From Gonatopus flavifemur (Eukaryota; Arthropoda; Insecta; Hymenoptera; Dryinidae): 64,000 nucleotides of DNA. The notes below the pieces were generated by a model, which saw only the letters and a list, made by a program, of their open reading frames with translations, was not told the origin of the DNA and searched no databases. The position numbers were made by a program, and so were the translations under genes. Location of the stretch: positions 4,092,001 through 4,156,000 of the forward strand of contig JAFFJZ010000014.1 of NCBI GenBank assembly GCA_018340375.1, in the 5' to 3' direction. This document shows positions 45,939-57,900 of this stretch, piece after piece (within the stretch, counting starts at the first letter, position 1; every line of letters begins with the position of its first letter).

Positions 45939-46802
45939 TCATAGATCTCCCATGCCTTTTACCTTTCTTGCAGTGTCTCCTCCTTCTTCACGCACCCAGA
46001 TGTTACCTCCTCCACTCCATATGTATTGATATCCTTGTTTTCTTGCCGCTTGCTTCATTTCCCAGAACAGTTTTTTGAAGGATGTGGGTTGACTTCCAAA
46101 AATGTAGATATTATTGCTTAAATTTAGTCCCAAGGTGTTGGCTTTCATATTGATTTTCCTCTTCTTCAATAACATCCCTTTTGTTTTGATGTTCTCGAAT
46201 GAAACCACAATATTCCCGTCCTTATGAGTTATTTTATTCTTCGGCATCCTATATATTGACTCTATTGAATCATCCCCAATGTTGACATCCAGTACTTTGG
46301 CCAGATCCATCACTAATTTCTTGTTGTCTTCCTTTTGATCAAATGGTACTCCCGCTGTTTCCATATTCTTTTCTCTCATCTGGAATTCAACATGATTCAG
46401 TCTATTGTTCAAGATTTCAATTTCTTCATCCTTAGCTGCACTTATTTTCTGCATGTCACGTATGAGATCATTTTGAGTTCCTATTCGGTTTTTCAATTCC
46501 TTGATTTCATTTGGAATATTTTTGAAGGATTCCAAGGTTTGATTCATACTTTGTAACATGCTCATCATATCTGCTGTGGTGGGGTTGTTATCTGTTCTGT
46601 CTGTTTTGGGTGGATTCATATTTTTCTGCGATCGGCAGGGTTTGCATATCCACTCAGATCTTCTGGTTTCTCCCATATTTTCCCATGATGTTTGTTTCAC
46701 TCCAGAGCATCCGTAATGCATATTCGATTCACATTGAGAGCATGTAACACATCCATTATCAACAGACACTGATTTTCTGCATATCAAACATGGATCCGCC
46801 AT
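45939..46802 (-). pseudogene. LINE1 ORF1 with PHD finger and FP-like nucleic-acid-binding domain
   Basis: Intact 287-codon frame; start chosen at MADPCLICRK because LINE2 starts at the same residue. Residues 5-53 form a PHD-type zinc finger (CLIC, CVTCSQC, MHYGC, WICKPC). Then a coiled coil (about 70-130) and an RRM-like/FP-like domain (KNMETAGVPFDQKEDNKKLV, SIESIYRMPKNK, GNIVVSFENIKTKGMLLKKR) ending NIWVREEGGDTARKVKG. In such LINEs ORF1 binds the RNA; the PHD finger may read chromatin, which is inference. The open frame makes it the best-preserved LINE gene here, listed as a pseudogene only because its ORF2 is broken. Confidence 0.85.
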
Positions 46803-47023
46803 ATTGGTTGATTGTAGAGATGATGTATTCTCTCTAATCTCATGCGACAAGTTTTTCCCAATTCTCCAACAATTACTACACTAGATTTTATTCCTTAGAA
46901 CATATTGATGTTGCACATGTCCAACCACATGAGCAACCACTTTTATGATTTATTCTCGCTCACTTGAGGATTATTATGAATATTTAAACGCGGAAACGAG
47001 GAACGCGTGTGGTTTCAGCGGCC

Positions 47024-47061
47024 ATACATTCATACATCCATACATATATACATACACTGCA
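47024..47061. repeat. Imperfect (CATA)n tract at the LINE1 5' end
   Basis: CATACATTCATACATCCATA followed by CATATATACATACA. It separates LINE1 from the R1 fragment. Confidence 0.8.
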
Positions 47062-47691
47062 GCGAAAATGGAAGATGGACTCACAAGCTGATACCAGATG
47101 TGAGGAGGTGGTTAGAAGCCCTCGCAGCCAGTTAAACTACCATGTGACGCAAGCGTTCACTGGCCATGGGTGCTTCAACGCGTACTTCAAGCGGTTCAAG
47201 ATCACCGAGGGAGATTAATGCGCTCACTGCGGCGAAGCTACAGATGATGTCAAGCACACGATCTTCAAGTGCACGGCAGCGGGAGAAGGAAGAAGAGAAC
47301 TTGAGAAAGCTCTAGGAGGAACGCGCATTACCGCTGTTATAATTGTCACAACAATTCGTTCCAGCGAAGATGCGTTGAAGATGATCTCAGCCTCCATCGT
47401 GGAAACGATGAGAAGGAAAAGGGAATTGGAAGGGGCTGAACGAGCCAGGGGAGCGGTCTGATTCGCAGATCCGCGTGGCGAACAAATACCTCCTGAACCC
47501 CTAATCTCTACTATGTAGAGGACGGGGGATGTAGGGAAATGGCTATTGTGACCGGAGGTTGCCGAAAAGGCGAGAAGAAAGGACCCAGCCTGATGTAATG
47601 CGGAAGCGGTTCCGGGCTGGTGCTCTGCAGGTTCGGGAGGCCACTTGTTGGTAGCTCGCTTCCGCTACGCGCCCCACAAAAAAAACGTACA
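47062..47691 (+). mobile_element. R1-clade LINE 3' fragment in (ACAT)n
   Basis: A 5'-truncated copy. Coding 47062-47461 reads LNYHVTQAFTGHGCFNAYFK, then a stop (47216-47218), then CAHCGEATDDVKHTIFKC, a C-x2-C-x8-H-x4-C finger with the same spacing as the R1 copy at 39 kb, ending at 47461. The 3' untranslated part ends GCGCCCCAC plus A8, directly followed by ACGTACATGCATACATAC. Both flanks read (ACAT)n on its sense strand. That fits Waldo-type R1 elements, which are known to insert in ACAY repeats. Confidence 0.7.
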
Positions 47692-47724
47692 TGCATACAT
47701 ACATACATACGTACATACGTACAT
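47690..47724. repeat. (GTACATAC)n tract
   Basis: Short microsatellite between the R1 fragment tail and the 5.6-kb transposon. It is the inverse of the (TACGTATG)n tract on the far side of that transposon. Confidence 0.85.
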
Positions 47725-48265
47725 TAGGGTGTTTAAAAAAAAAATATTTAGATTTTTCAACGAGATTACATTCTAAAAGTTACTATGCACCAAAAAAATA
47801 ATCCTCATCCAACCAGGAGCCAATCGGACAGTATTCAGAGGCCACTACTGATTTTTGGAAGTCATTTTCCAAGATATTTTCTCCTCTGTAGGTACACTCA
47901 TTTTCGGGCTTGTACGGAAAACGTTTGAAGCGGTTCCATAACATGCACTCCATCATTCCCGTAGAATTTTCCACTGCTGGATACAAAGAAGATAATATCA
48001 GAGCGATTGCACTGGTACTCTCAAAGATATACACACTTGTATCCAAAAAATTATATGAAATAGCGTTTTCCCTTTCAAGAGAAGTGAATAATTTTTTAAC
48101 AAAATTTTTTCCCGTCCTGATCTTTTTTTTCTACACACCTGGGACCTGTATGACAAGGAATTCCACCATCAGGACCGATAATGAATTTTTTGGTGAACGC
48201 TAAAAATCAGAATAGGAATGGAGATCACATTTTTTCAATTTGCAACTTGAATGGATATCGAACAA

Positions 48266-49148
48266 TGACTCTTGAATATCAAAAACTGCTATTTTTCCTG
48301 TATTCCTTTATCAGTTCATACGCTATTGTGGGGTTATCGGAAAAGTACTAGACACGGAACTAACCATCTCTCACCCTTCTCTTTCCATAACAGTCTATGC
48401 CTAACCGTTATAAGAATAACACTCTTGTTAAGAACAAAACCTCAATTAAGAAACTGTTCTGGCGCTAATATCTACGACTCACAGACCAAACCAAACATCA
48501 GCACTATCACACACGTTATTTGTCATATTGTTATTCCATGAGTATTTGACGCTGTACAACATTTTGCTACGTGAGGTTGGATTGGAGTGATTCTGTAAAG
48601 AAACATAGGAAATTGATCGCATAAGGTTTTCATATGAGATTCCTTCAATCATCGATGTTTGAATGAAGTGAAAAAGGACTGTAAATGATAATTGTGTTCT
48701 CCTGATATTCCAAGCATCGTTCAACTGCAAGTGTAGATGAGTGAATTTCTCGTAGGTTAGCTTCCCATGGTTAATGTTGATAACGTCCATGTTCATTATA
48801 ACAGTTCATATCATAATATGTTTTCTCGCTTCAGAAACGTGATTGCCTCGGTGTGAACTTGACTTCGAAAATGAGGACGGAAGCAAATTTGACAGCTCAG
48901 AAAAATATTGTACAGTTCACAGAAGATATGATATCGTGATATACCAGATTTCTGAGGATGGGAAGCACACGGAAGAGATGTTCCATTTGGCTCGTAGGCG
49001 TAGAGCAAATCAATTCTGAAGATAAGACATAACCGACGAAAAAAGACGTTTTAGCACTTTTTTCCATTATCATAGGACAGAAAAAAAAACAATTCGAGAT
49101 TCTGCTACTATAGTAGCGGGACAATTGTTGTCGTTATGGAAATCAAAA
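48266..49148. other. Interior of the 5.6-kb transposon, no gene recognised
   Basis: Between the left inverted end and the mariner. Frames are short on both strands and without motifs. Confidence 0.5.
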
Positions 49149-50433
49149 TACACTCTGTCAAAAAAATACCGGGAATTGATCATTTAAAAAGTGCGGTTAA
49201 CGGGGTTGTCAACATTCTTTTTGTTGTTAAGTTGGTACATTCGGCCTGTATATTGACACGGAGTTCGACTGTCATCTGGTTTGTTCACAGTGCTCGATCT
49301 TTTCAGTTCTCTCAAGTGTATCCCGCGATTGTCACAATGGATACAAAGATTGAACAAAGAATTTGTTCTAAATTTTGCGTTGCGAATGGAATTTCGTGTG
49401 TCGGATCGCTGGGAATGTTGGAGAAGCCTTACGGTGGATTGAGTCTATCAGAAACACGTGCATATGAGTGGTACAATGCATTCAGAAGTGGTCGAGATGT
49501 GGTGGGAGATTTTCCTCGCTCTGGTCATCCATCGACGTCTTTAACTGAAGTTGATATCGATAAAGTGAAGGAAATGGTGACTAAAAATCGTCACTTAAGT
49601 TTGAGAGAGATAGCCGGTGAATTTTCTGTGTCTTACGAATCAGTTCGTACTATCTTACATGATTGTTTGGGCATGAAACGCGTTGCCGCTCGATTAGTTC
49701 CGATAGACTTGAATTTTCTCCAAAAACTGAATCGCGTACAGGTCGCTGAAGACATGCTAGGACGAGTCAACTCCAATCCCACATCCACAATACGCATTAT
49801 AACAGGTGATAAGACATGGGTTCACGAATATGATATGCAAACCAGTCAACAAGCTTCGGAGTGGCGGCTTCCAGCTGAGCCGAAACTGAAAAAGCCACGC
49901 CAAAGCCGATCAAAAGTGAAAGTAATGTTGACTGTGTTTTTTGATTATCGCGGTCTTGTACATTCGGAATTCTTGCCAGAGGGTCAGACGGTGGATGAAG
50001 AATATCATCTGAGCGTTGTACAGCGTTTGAGACAGCGAATTCGTCGAGAAAGGCCAGATTTATGGGGAGGTAATTCATGGATTCCGCATCACGATAATGC
50101 ACCATCTCAAAGGCTTTCATTGTGAACCAATTTTTGGCCAAAAACTCAACAAATATCATCGAACAGCCACCATATTCACCTGGTTTGGCTCCAGCCGACT
50201 TTTTTCTGTTTCCAAAACTTGAATCGCCACTTCGAGGCACCCGTTTTGAATCGCTAGAAGATATTGAAGAGAATGATGAAATGGATTCAGGAAAGAGCGT
50301 ATAAAGAATGTTTTGATGATTGGATTGTTCGTTGGCATGAATACTACTTTGAAGGCGATACAATAGATTTGGAAGAATACAAAATATTTTGTGTCTTATT
50401 CAAGAATTCCCGGTACTTTTTTGACAGAATGTA
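49149..50433 (+). mobile_element. Mariner element, copy 3, with both ends
   Basis: 1281 bp (49151-50431) bounded by TA at 49149-49150 and 50432-50433. Left end CACTCTGTCAAAAAAATACC; right end read inward CATTCTGTCAAAAAAGTACC, then GGGAATT in both. It is inserted inside the 5.6-kb transposon and therefore younger than it. Its terminal repeats and transposase belong to a different mariner lineage from copies 1 and 2. Confidence 0.92.
49337..50365 (+). pseudogene. Mariner transposase, copy 3 (DD34D, two frameshifts)
   Basis: Start ATG 49337 (MDTKIEQRICSKFCVANGIS), followed by TRAYEWYNAFRSGRDVV, PRSGHPSTS, GMKRVAARLVPIDLNF and the first catalytic Asp in ITGDKTWV (usual form TGDETW). Then QTSQQASEWRLP, KPRQSRSKVKVML, FLPEGQTVDEEY and HHDNAPSQ with the second Asp. 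A shift near 50105-50115 moves to IVNQFLAKNSTNIIEQPPYS then PGLAPADFFLFP with the third Asp, 34 residues from the second. A second shift near 50270 leads into YKECFDDWIVRWHEY and YFEGDTIDLEE. Opening codons upstream of 49337 are untranslated. Confidence 0.92.
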
Positions 50434-50499
50434 CATAAAAACACAACATAAATGTTCTGTGATCGTCAAAATAATGAACCTTCTCACGCTTTGGAAATC

Positions 50500-52420
50500 A
50501 CTGCATGAAAATGAAGAAAATAAATGTAAGCGATCAAAAGCAGTTGTCTCGAAAGAGGAAAAATTCACAACAAATCTGTTCCAATCGTTTGATATCGCTC
50601 ACGCCGATGCAATGGACAAAATTCCTGAAGAAAATAGGGAGTCCCTCCTTGAATGTCGAAAGTCTGCAAGATCACATGAAAAAGTTGAAGATTTTAGCAA
50701 CAGAGCACCTCACAATCGCCGGCGGCCCAAAATGCTTTCGGGACCTTCGAATGTATCTTGACCCAGATCTCACCCGACTCCATAACCATATTCAAGCGAT
50801 TCAGATTTCAATCCAGGGCCTTCTAATGAGCGTAAGAAACATAGAGTATTAGATCATACAATATGTTCAACATTAGATCGCTGCAAAGTTACCAACCGAT
50901 CTGCATTTATGACATTAAGTACAGTTGTTCAATCGTGCGGAAAAGATATTTCAATAGTTGCAATCAGTCCATCCACTGTTTATAGCACAAGCAGACGTGT
51001 TCGCTCGCAGATTGCTGGAACGGTAATGAAAGAATCTCATGAGGCTACTAAAGTGCATTGGGATGGTGAAATGCTTTCGGATCTGACAGGAAAAGAAACT
51101 GTTGATCGTTTACCTATCCTAGTATGATCTGGTGGGAATGAACAATTATTAGGAATCCACAAACTGACAAAAGGTAACGGGTCTGAAATCGAAAATGCTG
51201 TTTACGAAATGCTTTATAAATGGGATATGGGAAATGATGTCGTCGCTACGTATTTTGACACAACAGCATCGAATACCGGTTCCAAAAATGGCGCTTGCAT
51301 CAAGTAGGAGACATTATTAGGGGAGAACTTACTTCATTTAGCTTGTAGACATCATGTGTTTGAATTAATTTTGGAAGCCACGTATTCAGTTTGTTTGAAA
51401 TATGTTTCCACTGGTCCTGATATCAATTTTTTCAAGAGATTTCAAAAAAATTGGCCAAACATCAATCAGCTCGAGTTTCAAACTGCAAATGAAGATCTTC
51501 AAATGAAATTAATTGTCGAAAGTGATAGAGATCGGATCCTGGAATTTATTGAACGCTTTCTTGATGGAAAAAATCAACCACGCGATGATTATAAAGGGTT
51601 GTCGTTGCTCACTGCTCCATTCTTGGGCGATGTCACAAGTCGGAATTTCATGCTCCAGGGCCAATTCACCGAGCTCGATGGATAAGTAGAACCATTTACT
51701 CGTTGAAAATATATTTATTCCAAAATCAGTTCAACCTCACAAAGTCTGAACAAACAGGGCTGAGGAAATTCTGCCTTTTCGTGTCCACCGTGTACGTACC
51801 AGTATGGTTTCAAGCGAATAAAGCAATCGTAGCTCCCAGACTTGATTATGAAATTGTACAAGCTCTTTGTCGTTTTGATACTTTTGATACAATGTGTAGC
51901 AATGCTACTTTGAAGAAATTCGGCAATCATTTCTGGTAATCATCAGAGAAGTTAATTTGTCCCGCGTTTTTTGATGAAAACGTTGAAATCTTGGTAGAAG
52001 AAAAAATGATAGAAAATCCAACAAGGCCTGGAAATGAACATCGAACAGTTCGACCAATTATTACAATGGATGACATTAAAAATATGCAATTGTCAGACTT
52101 CGTAACTGCCAACAGTCTACGATTCCTTGATATAATTGGAATACAGCCATCTTTTGTGAAAAATCCAGATATTAGGAACTGGCACAAAGAAATAAGTTTC
52201 ATTTCATGTAGCAAATTATGTAGTCGATTACGTGTAGTTAATGATACAGCTGAAAGGGGAGTGGCTTTGATTCAGGAGTATAACAAGATTTAGACTAATG
52301 ACGAAGAGCAAAAGCAATTTCTCTCAACCACAGTACAAGAGCATAGAAAAAAATTTGCTCCCAGCAAAACAAAAATGATCGAAGCTTCAGCAATTGAGGA
52401 AGAAAGTATGTAAAATAAGG
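50500..52420 (+). pseudogene. DDE-type transposase of an unnamed eukaryotic family
   Basis: Fragmented transposase of the 5.6-kb element. N-terminal part includes LFQSFDIAHADAMDKI and, in another frame, GGPKCFRDLRMYLDPDLTRL. The catalytic part reads KVHWDGEMLSDLTGKETVDR (Asp 51062-51064), EQLLGIHKLTKGNGSE, VATYFDTTASNTGSKNGACI (Asp 51257-51259), HLACRHHVFELIL, INFFKRFQKNWPNINQLEF and, near the end, VVNDTAERGVALIQEYNKI (Glu 52252-52254). I know this motif set from many uncharacterised arthropod and cnidarian proteins but cannot place it in a named superfamily. Stops and shifts occur throughout, for example after RLPILV at 51127, after GACIK near 51306, after TELDG at 51685 and after NKI at 52293. 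Confidence 0.7.
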
Positions 52421-52889
52421 AGAAATGGAATTTCAAGTGGATGTCATGACTATTGATGAAAAATACAACAGTCATATTGAAGGAAAAAATTAGTTGATAT
52501 TCATTGTTTTACCTATATTCGTGAAGTTTGATTTCGAATCATTCACCACCATGGTCATGTTGATCCGTTATTGGGATTCCCGAATGGAGAAAAGACGAAG
52601 TATCATATAATTTTCATGATTTCAGGTGAAAAATTCCAATATGAATTTGTTATTCGAAATTTTGCTTACCTCTGAATATTGTCATATTGGCTCCAGGGTG
52701 AGATTATGTTATTTTTGTCAAGTAGGGAAACTTGAATGAGATAATCCCGTTGAAAAATCACATGTTCATTTTTTTAAGCACACTCCAACAATATTAAATG
52801 ATCATTGAAACATGTGCGTTTGTAATATCACTGACATTCATATTCATGTAAACATGATGATATATCGAGAGGAAAATGATTTTCTGATA
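52421..52889. other. Interior of the 5.6-kb transposon, 3' of the transposase
   Basis: No gene. Joins the end of the transposase to the right inverted end. Confidence 0.5.
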
Positions 52890-53337
52890 TTCATTCAAGT
52901 TGCAAACTGAAAAAATGTGATTTCCATTCCTATTCTGATTTTTAGCGTCCGCCAGAAAATTCATTATCGGTCCTGATGGTGAAATTTCTTGTCCTACAGG
53001 TCCCAGGTGTGAGAAAAGAAAAGATTAGGACGGCAAAAAATTATTCACTTTTTTTGAAAGGGAAAACGCTATCTCATATGATTTTTTGGATGAAAGTGTG
53101 TATATCTTTGAAAGTACCGGTGCAATCGCTCTGATATAATTTTTTTGTATCCAGCAGTAAAAAATACCACGGAAATGATGGATTGCATGTTATGGAACCG
53201 CTCCAAACGTTTTCCATACAAGCCCGAGAATGAGAGTTGGCTCCAGGTTGGACGAGGATTATTCTCTTGGTGCATAGTAACTTTTAGGATGTATTCCCGT
53301 TGACGAATCAGAATTTTTTTTCTAATGAAACACCCTA

Positions 53338-53595
53338 ATGTACGTATGTACGTATGTATGTATGTATGTATGTATGTATGTACGTATGTACGTATGTACG
53401 TATGTACGTATGTACGTATGTACGTATGTACGTATGTACGTATGTACGTATGTACGTATGTACGTAGGTACGTATGTACGTATGTACGTATGTACGTATG
53501 TACGTATGTACGTATGTACGTATGTACGTATGTACGTATGTATGTACGTATGTACGTATGTATGTACGTATGTACGTATGTATGTATGTATGTAT
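53338..53595. repeat. (TACGTATG)n / (TATG)n microsatellite
   Basis: About 260 bp: octamer TACGTATG repeated some 20 times, then TATG repeats up to the LINE2 5' end. It reads as the inverse of the tract at 47690-47724. The open frames across it are repeat artefacts. Confidence 0.95.
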
Positions 53596-53812
53596 GGCCG
53601 ATGCATGCGTTTCTTCGTCTCTGCGTCTCAAGTCATGAACTGTTCAACAAACAATAGTCAATAAATGAACAGAATAGTGATTGTTATCAATATAGACACG
53701 GGACATTTGGATTTAATGTAATAAAATAAGACTAGTGAAGTGTTTGTTGCTTATTACGAAAAAAAGTTTGTTTGCGTGATCGATTCTGTTATACCTTCGA
53801 CGATCAACCAAT

Positions 53813-54665
53813 ATGGCGGATACGTGCTCGATTTGTGGAGAATCAGTGTTCGTTGAAGACGGATGTGTGACATGTTCCCAAGCGAATCATATCTACATTA
53901 TGGATGCTCTGGAGTAAAATCATCGTCATGAGAAAATATGGGAGAAACCAGAAGATCTGAATGGACATGTAAACCCTGTCGTTCAATGAAAAGCGCGAAT
54001 GCCGCCAAAACAGACAAAAATCCCAGCACAGCGGACATAATGGGCATGTTACAAACAATAAACAGAACATTGGAATCATTCCTACACATTCCAAAAGGAA
54101 CGGCAGAGTTTAAAATGCAAGTGGAAACCCAAATCAATCTCATACGTGACCTTCAGAAGAACATTGTCACAAGGGATAAAGGAATCAAAATCTTGAGTGA
54201 TAGGCTGTATCACGTTGGGTATCAAATACGAAAGAGAAATATCGAAATTTCCGGAGTGCCTTTTAATAAAAATGAGGATCACAAAAAAATAGTGATAGAC
54301 ATTGCGAAAATGATGGGAGTTGATTTGGATAACACTGCCATAGAGTCAGTATATAGATTGCCACGGAATAAAAACCTCAGCAAGACGGGAACATTGTGGT
54401 TAAGTTCGTGGACCTCTCAACGAAGGAAAAGCTCTTGGAGAATAGGAAAACAATTATCAAAGCGAGTAGCCTGGGATTCAACACCTCCAGAAATATCTCC
54501 ATATTTGAGAACCAGCCTAGATACTTCTAGAAATTATTTTGGGAAATAAAACAAGAGGCCACAAAAAAAGGATACAAACATGTATGGAGTAGGAGAGGCA
54601 ACATTTGGATCAGGAAAACGGAAGGTGATACAGCGAAGAAGGTAAAAAGCATAGAAGATATTTGA
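53813..54665 (+). pseudogene. LINE2 ORF1 with PHD finger (frameshifted)
   Basis: MADTCSICGESVFVEDGCVT starts the same PHD-type finger as LINE1. About two bases are missing near 53881, and a TGA (53929-53931) follows GCSGVKSSS. From 53938 the frame is clean: MGETRRSEWTCKPCR, a coiled coil, then RNIEISGVPFNKNEDHKKIV and AIESVYRLPRNKNLSKTG. A shift near 54395 moves to VVKFVDLSTKEKLLENRKTI, SLGFNTSRNISIFENQP and GNIWIRKTEGDTAKKVKS, ending at TGA 54663-54665. Confidence 0.85.
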
Positions 54666-54933
54666 GGAGAAAAAAAAAGGAAAAATGAATGTAACGTCTC
54701 AACCCCCCGAAGATAGCATTACATTTATTATCAAATAATTGGAAATATCAAATCATCTATGGAATTACACGAATAGATTTACAATTCTTCTCAATTACTT
54801 CAAACACTCCACTAGGTGATAGAATAATAACAATAAGAAAAACTAGAATATAATAAATTTAGATATAATAGGAGGGAAACAAACATAAATATATTCATAT
54901 ATATACATACATAATTTCAGAGAATAATAATAC

Positions 54934-57900
54934 ATGACACGCGAAGATTTGGAAATTACTTTAGAAAACAACGTCTTTATATTAGATAATGTCTTGGATT
55001 TGAAGAATATACAGGGTGATTCGAAATTCCCGCACTCTTTTTTGGGAGTAGATTCCTGATGAAATTCTAAAACGATTTGTCCTTTTGCACAATGCTCTCC
55101 AACGCATAATTTCCGAGATATAATTAATTAAAGTTGACTAATTATGAGGTGGATCCATCGGTCATTCAGGAGCGTCATAACAGAACAAGAGAGGAAGGTG
55201 CTTGCAGAGGGCGCTCATACGATCAGCTGATCGGTATAATCGATACGATTTACCAGCATACAAATTGATAAATTTTCTATGTAGAACGATTGAATTCGTC
55301 GACACTGTGGAAAAATTGATTATTGTCATGAATTCTTATCACGATATGCTGTAGGTGAGAGTTGTAATTTCAGTGATGATTTTCATTACGCAGACAAATG
55401 TAAAATAGTGTTATTCCGTAGGGATAGGGATTCAAGTGGGAGAAAAAAGTATAACTACTCGTTTTCAATCAGAATTTTCATGTAAAAAAGAAAACATGAG
55501 AATTTTCATTCATCCGATACCCAATTTGAACGGTTTCATTAGTAAGTTGAACACGAGAGATTGGATCCCGAATCCTGTATTCTGATTGGTCAAGAATCAA
55601 TGTATGTTAGATCAATCCTCGGCCGTTTCAAATGATTCTTCTGAAGAATATGTTTTCGACTTATCCCAACCACAACATTGAACAATGATGAATTTATTCG
55701 AATTCACCCTTTTTACATCATTCGATGATTATAAAGGGTTTATCGAACGTTAATAACTTACTTGAGATCACTCAAGATCATTCATGTTGAAATCAAAAGT
55801 CTAATTCAAATGTGTGCAAGTTCAAGCGCGTTTCTACGTTTAGAAAATGTATTCGTCCTAAAAAGGACGGATTTGGTTAATCTTCAAAAACAATTCTTTC
55901 TCCATTTGAAATAACAATATGCCCTTTGGAGTCATATGTGCTTTAAATGAAACTGCTTCGAGCTGTCACCTGATTGGTTGATTCGTATCACGAATGGTTG
56001 ATTTAAGTTAAACAAACCGTATGTGATTACAATGTCAATCAAGTGCAATGATTGGGTCGTATACGATGTCACACCTTGTATTTTCGTCAAAATTGATGGA
56101 TTCTGCAATTTGAAGTGAGTTATTAACGTTCGATAAACCCTTTATCATCATCGAATGATGTAAAAAGGGTGGATTCGAATAAATTCATCATTGTTCAATG
56201 TTGTGGTTGGGATAAGTCGAAAAAACATTCTTCAGAAGAATCATTTGAAACGGCCGAGGATTGATCTAACATACATTGATACTCGACCAATCAGAATACA
56301 GGATTCGGGATCCAATCTCTTGTGTTAAACTTACTAATCAAACCGTTCAAATTCGGTATCGGATGAATGAAAATTCTCATGTTTTCTTTTTTACATGAAA
56401 ATTCTGATTGAAAACGAGTAGTTATACTTTTTTCTCCCGCTTGAATCCCTATCCCTACGGAATAACACTATTTCACATTTGTCTGCGTAATAAAAATCAT
56501 TACTGAAATTACAACTTTCACCTACAGCATATCGTGATAAGAATTCATGACAATAATCAATTTTTCCACAGTGTCGACGAATTCAATCGTTCTACATAGA
56601 AAATTTACCAATTTGTATGCTGGTAAATCGTATCGATTATACCGATCAGCTGATCGTATGAGCGCCCTCTGCAAGCACCTTCCTCTCTTGTTCTGTTATG
56701 ACGCTCCTGAATGACCGATGGATCCACCTCATAATTAGTCAACTTTAATTGATTATATCTCGGAAATTATGCGTCGGAGAGCATTGTGCGAAAGGACAAA
56801 TCGTTTTAGAATTTCATCAGGAATCTACTCCAAAAAAAGAGTGCGGGAATTTCGAATCACCCTGTATACATTGGCAATAATAAGAAAATCAACGTTCTAC
56901 ATATCAATGTCAGGAGCATACATAAAAATTGGGATCTATTGATATCATACATTGATCCAATTATTCATCAACTTGATATTTTGTGTTTAACAGAAGTTAA
57001 TTGTAAGGAGGCAAGTGATATACACAATATAGGATCATTTGATAGAATCGATGAATTGAGAACTAATTCCAAAGGTGGAGGTATAATTGTGTTTTATAAA
57101 AAGAACTTAGAACGCGTGAAGATGACTTGCAATTCAGAAAATGCTGAATGTATGTTTATCGAAGTCAAAATTAATTGTTCATCGCCGAATATACTAGTTT
57201 TTTATAGGCCACCCTCCGCTGGTATTGAAGGCTCTCTGGAGGAATTAGAAAATTGGATTTCCTTTGAAACGGTCAATAAGAAAGAGCTCATTATTATAGG
57301 AGACATGAACATCAATATACTTGATAATAATTATACCACAAATCCCTATCTGAATATCTTTTCCTCATACGGTTTGACAAACATTATTACATCAGCAACT
57401 CGCGAAGAATTATTAAGAAACAAAATAACTTCGACATGTATCGACCATATAGTCACAAATATAAATATCGAGGAAACAATTGGATATGTAGTGAAAGCGA
57501 AAGTAGCAGATCATTACATGACAGGAATCACATTGAACTGTGATATAGAGATCAATCCAACTGAATTACCAAAAATTATCAAGTATATTGACACGAAGAA
57601 GGTGAATACCAAAATTCGTGAAGTAGATTGGACCTATTTGCTCGCTAGTAACGACCCAAGCTACATATATCATGAGATAGTTGAGAAGTTTAATTTGATT
57701 CATGGGTTGAGTGAATTGGAGAAGAAAATCATTGACATCAAAAACGATAAGGGATGGATGAATAATAAAATAGAGGTGGAGATAGGAAGGAAAGAAAGAT
57801 TATGGAAACAACTGGAAAAAGATAAGAATAATGTATCGCTCAAATCTCAATTTGAAAAAGTGAGGAATGGACTCGTTGATCTGGTAAGGAAACAAAAAAG

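Larger units (their letters stand above)
42086..47023 (-). mobile_element. LINE1: PHD-ORF1 non-LTR retrotransposon in (TATG)n
   Basis: Complete-length LINE on the minus strand: 5' end GGCCGCTG at 47016-47023 immediately after TATG repeat, ORF1 at 46802-45939, ORF2 at 45607-42666, then about 570 bp of 3' untranslated sequence ending in an A11 run joined to TGTATG repeat. It is the homologue of LINE2 (53596-60393). APE endonuclease and reverse-transcriptase order place it in the CR1/Jockey group; the clade is not certain. Confidence 0.8.
47725..53337 (+). mobile_element. 5.6-kb DNA transposon with ~0.5-kb inverted ends
   Basis: Begins TAGGGTGTTT and ends AAACACCCTA. The left end (47725 to about 48265) and right end (about 52890-53337) are inverse copies: shared text includes AAAAGTTACTATGCACCAA, AATAATCCTC, GGTTCCATAACATGCA, ATATCAGAGCGATTGCAC and ATTCCTATTCTGATTTTTAG. 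There are indels of tens of bp, for example an extra block at 47824-47890. TA sits immediately inside both boundaries (TA-GGGTG...CACCC-TA), compatible with a TA target. It contains a DDE transposase (50500-52420) and an inserted mariner (49151-50431). Confidence 0.8.

Noticed and set aside
47690..47724. Telomeric or subtelomeric repeat
   Set aside because: The motif is TACG/TATG, not the insect TTAGG or related telomere repeat, and it is also present internally at two other places.
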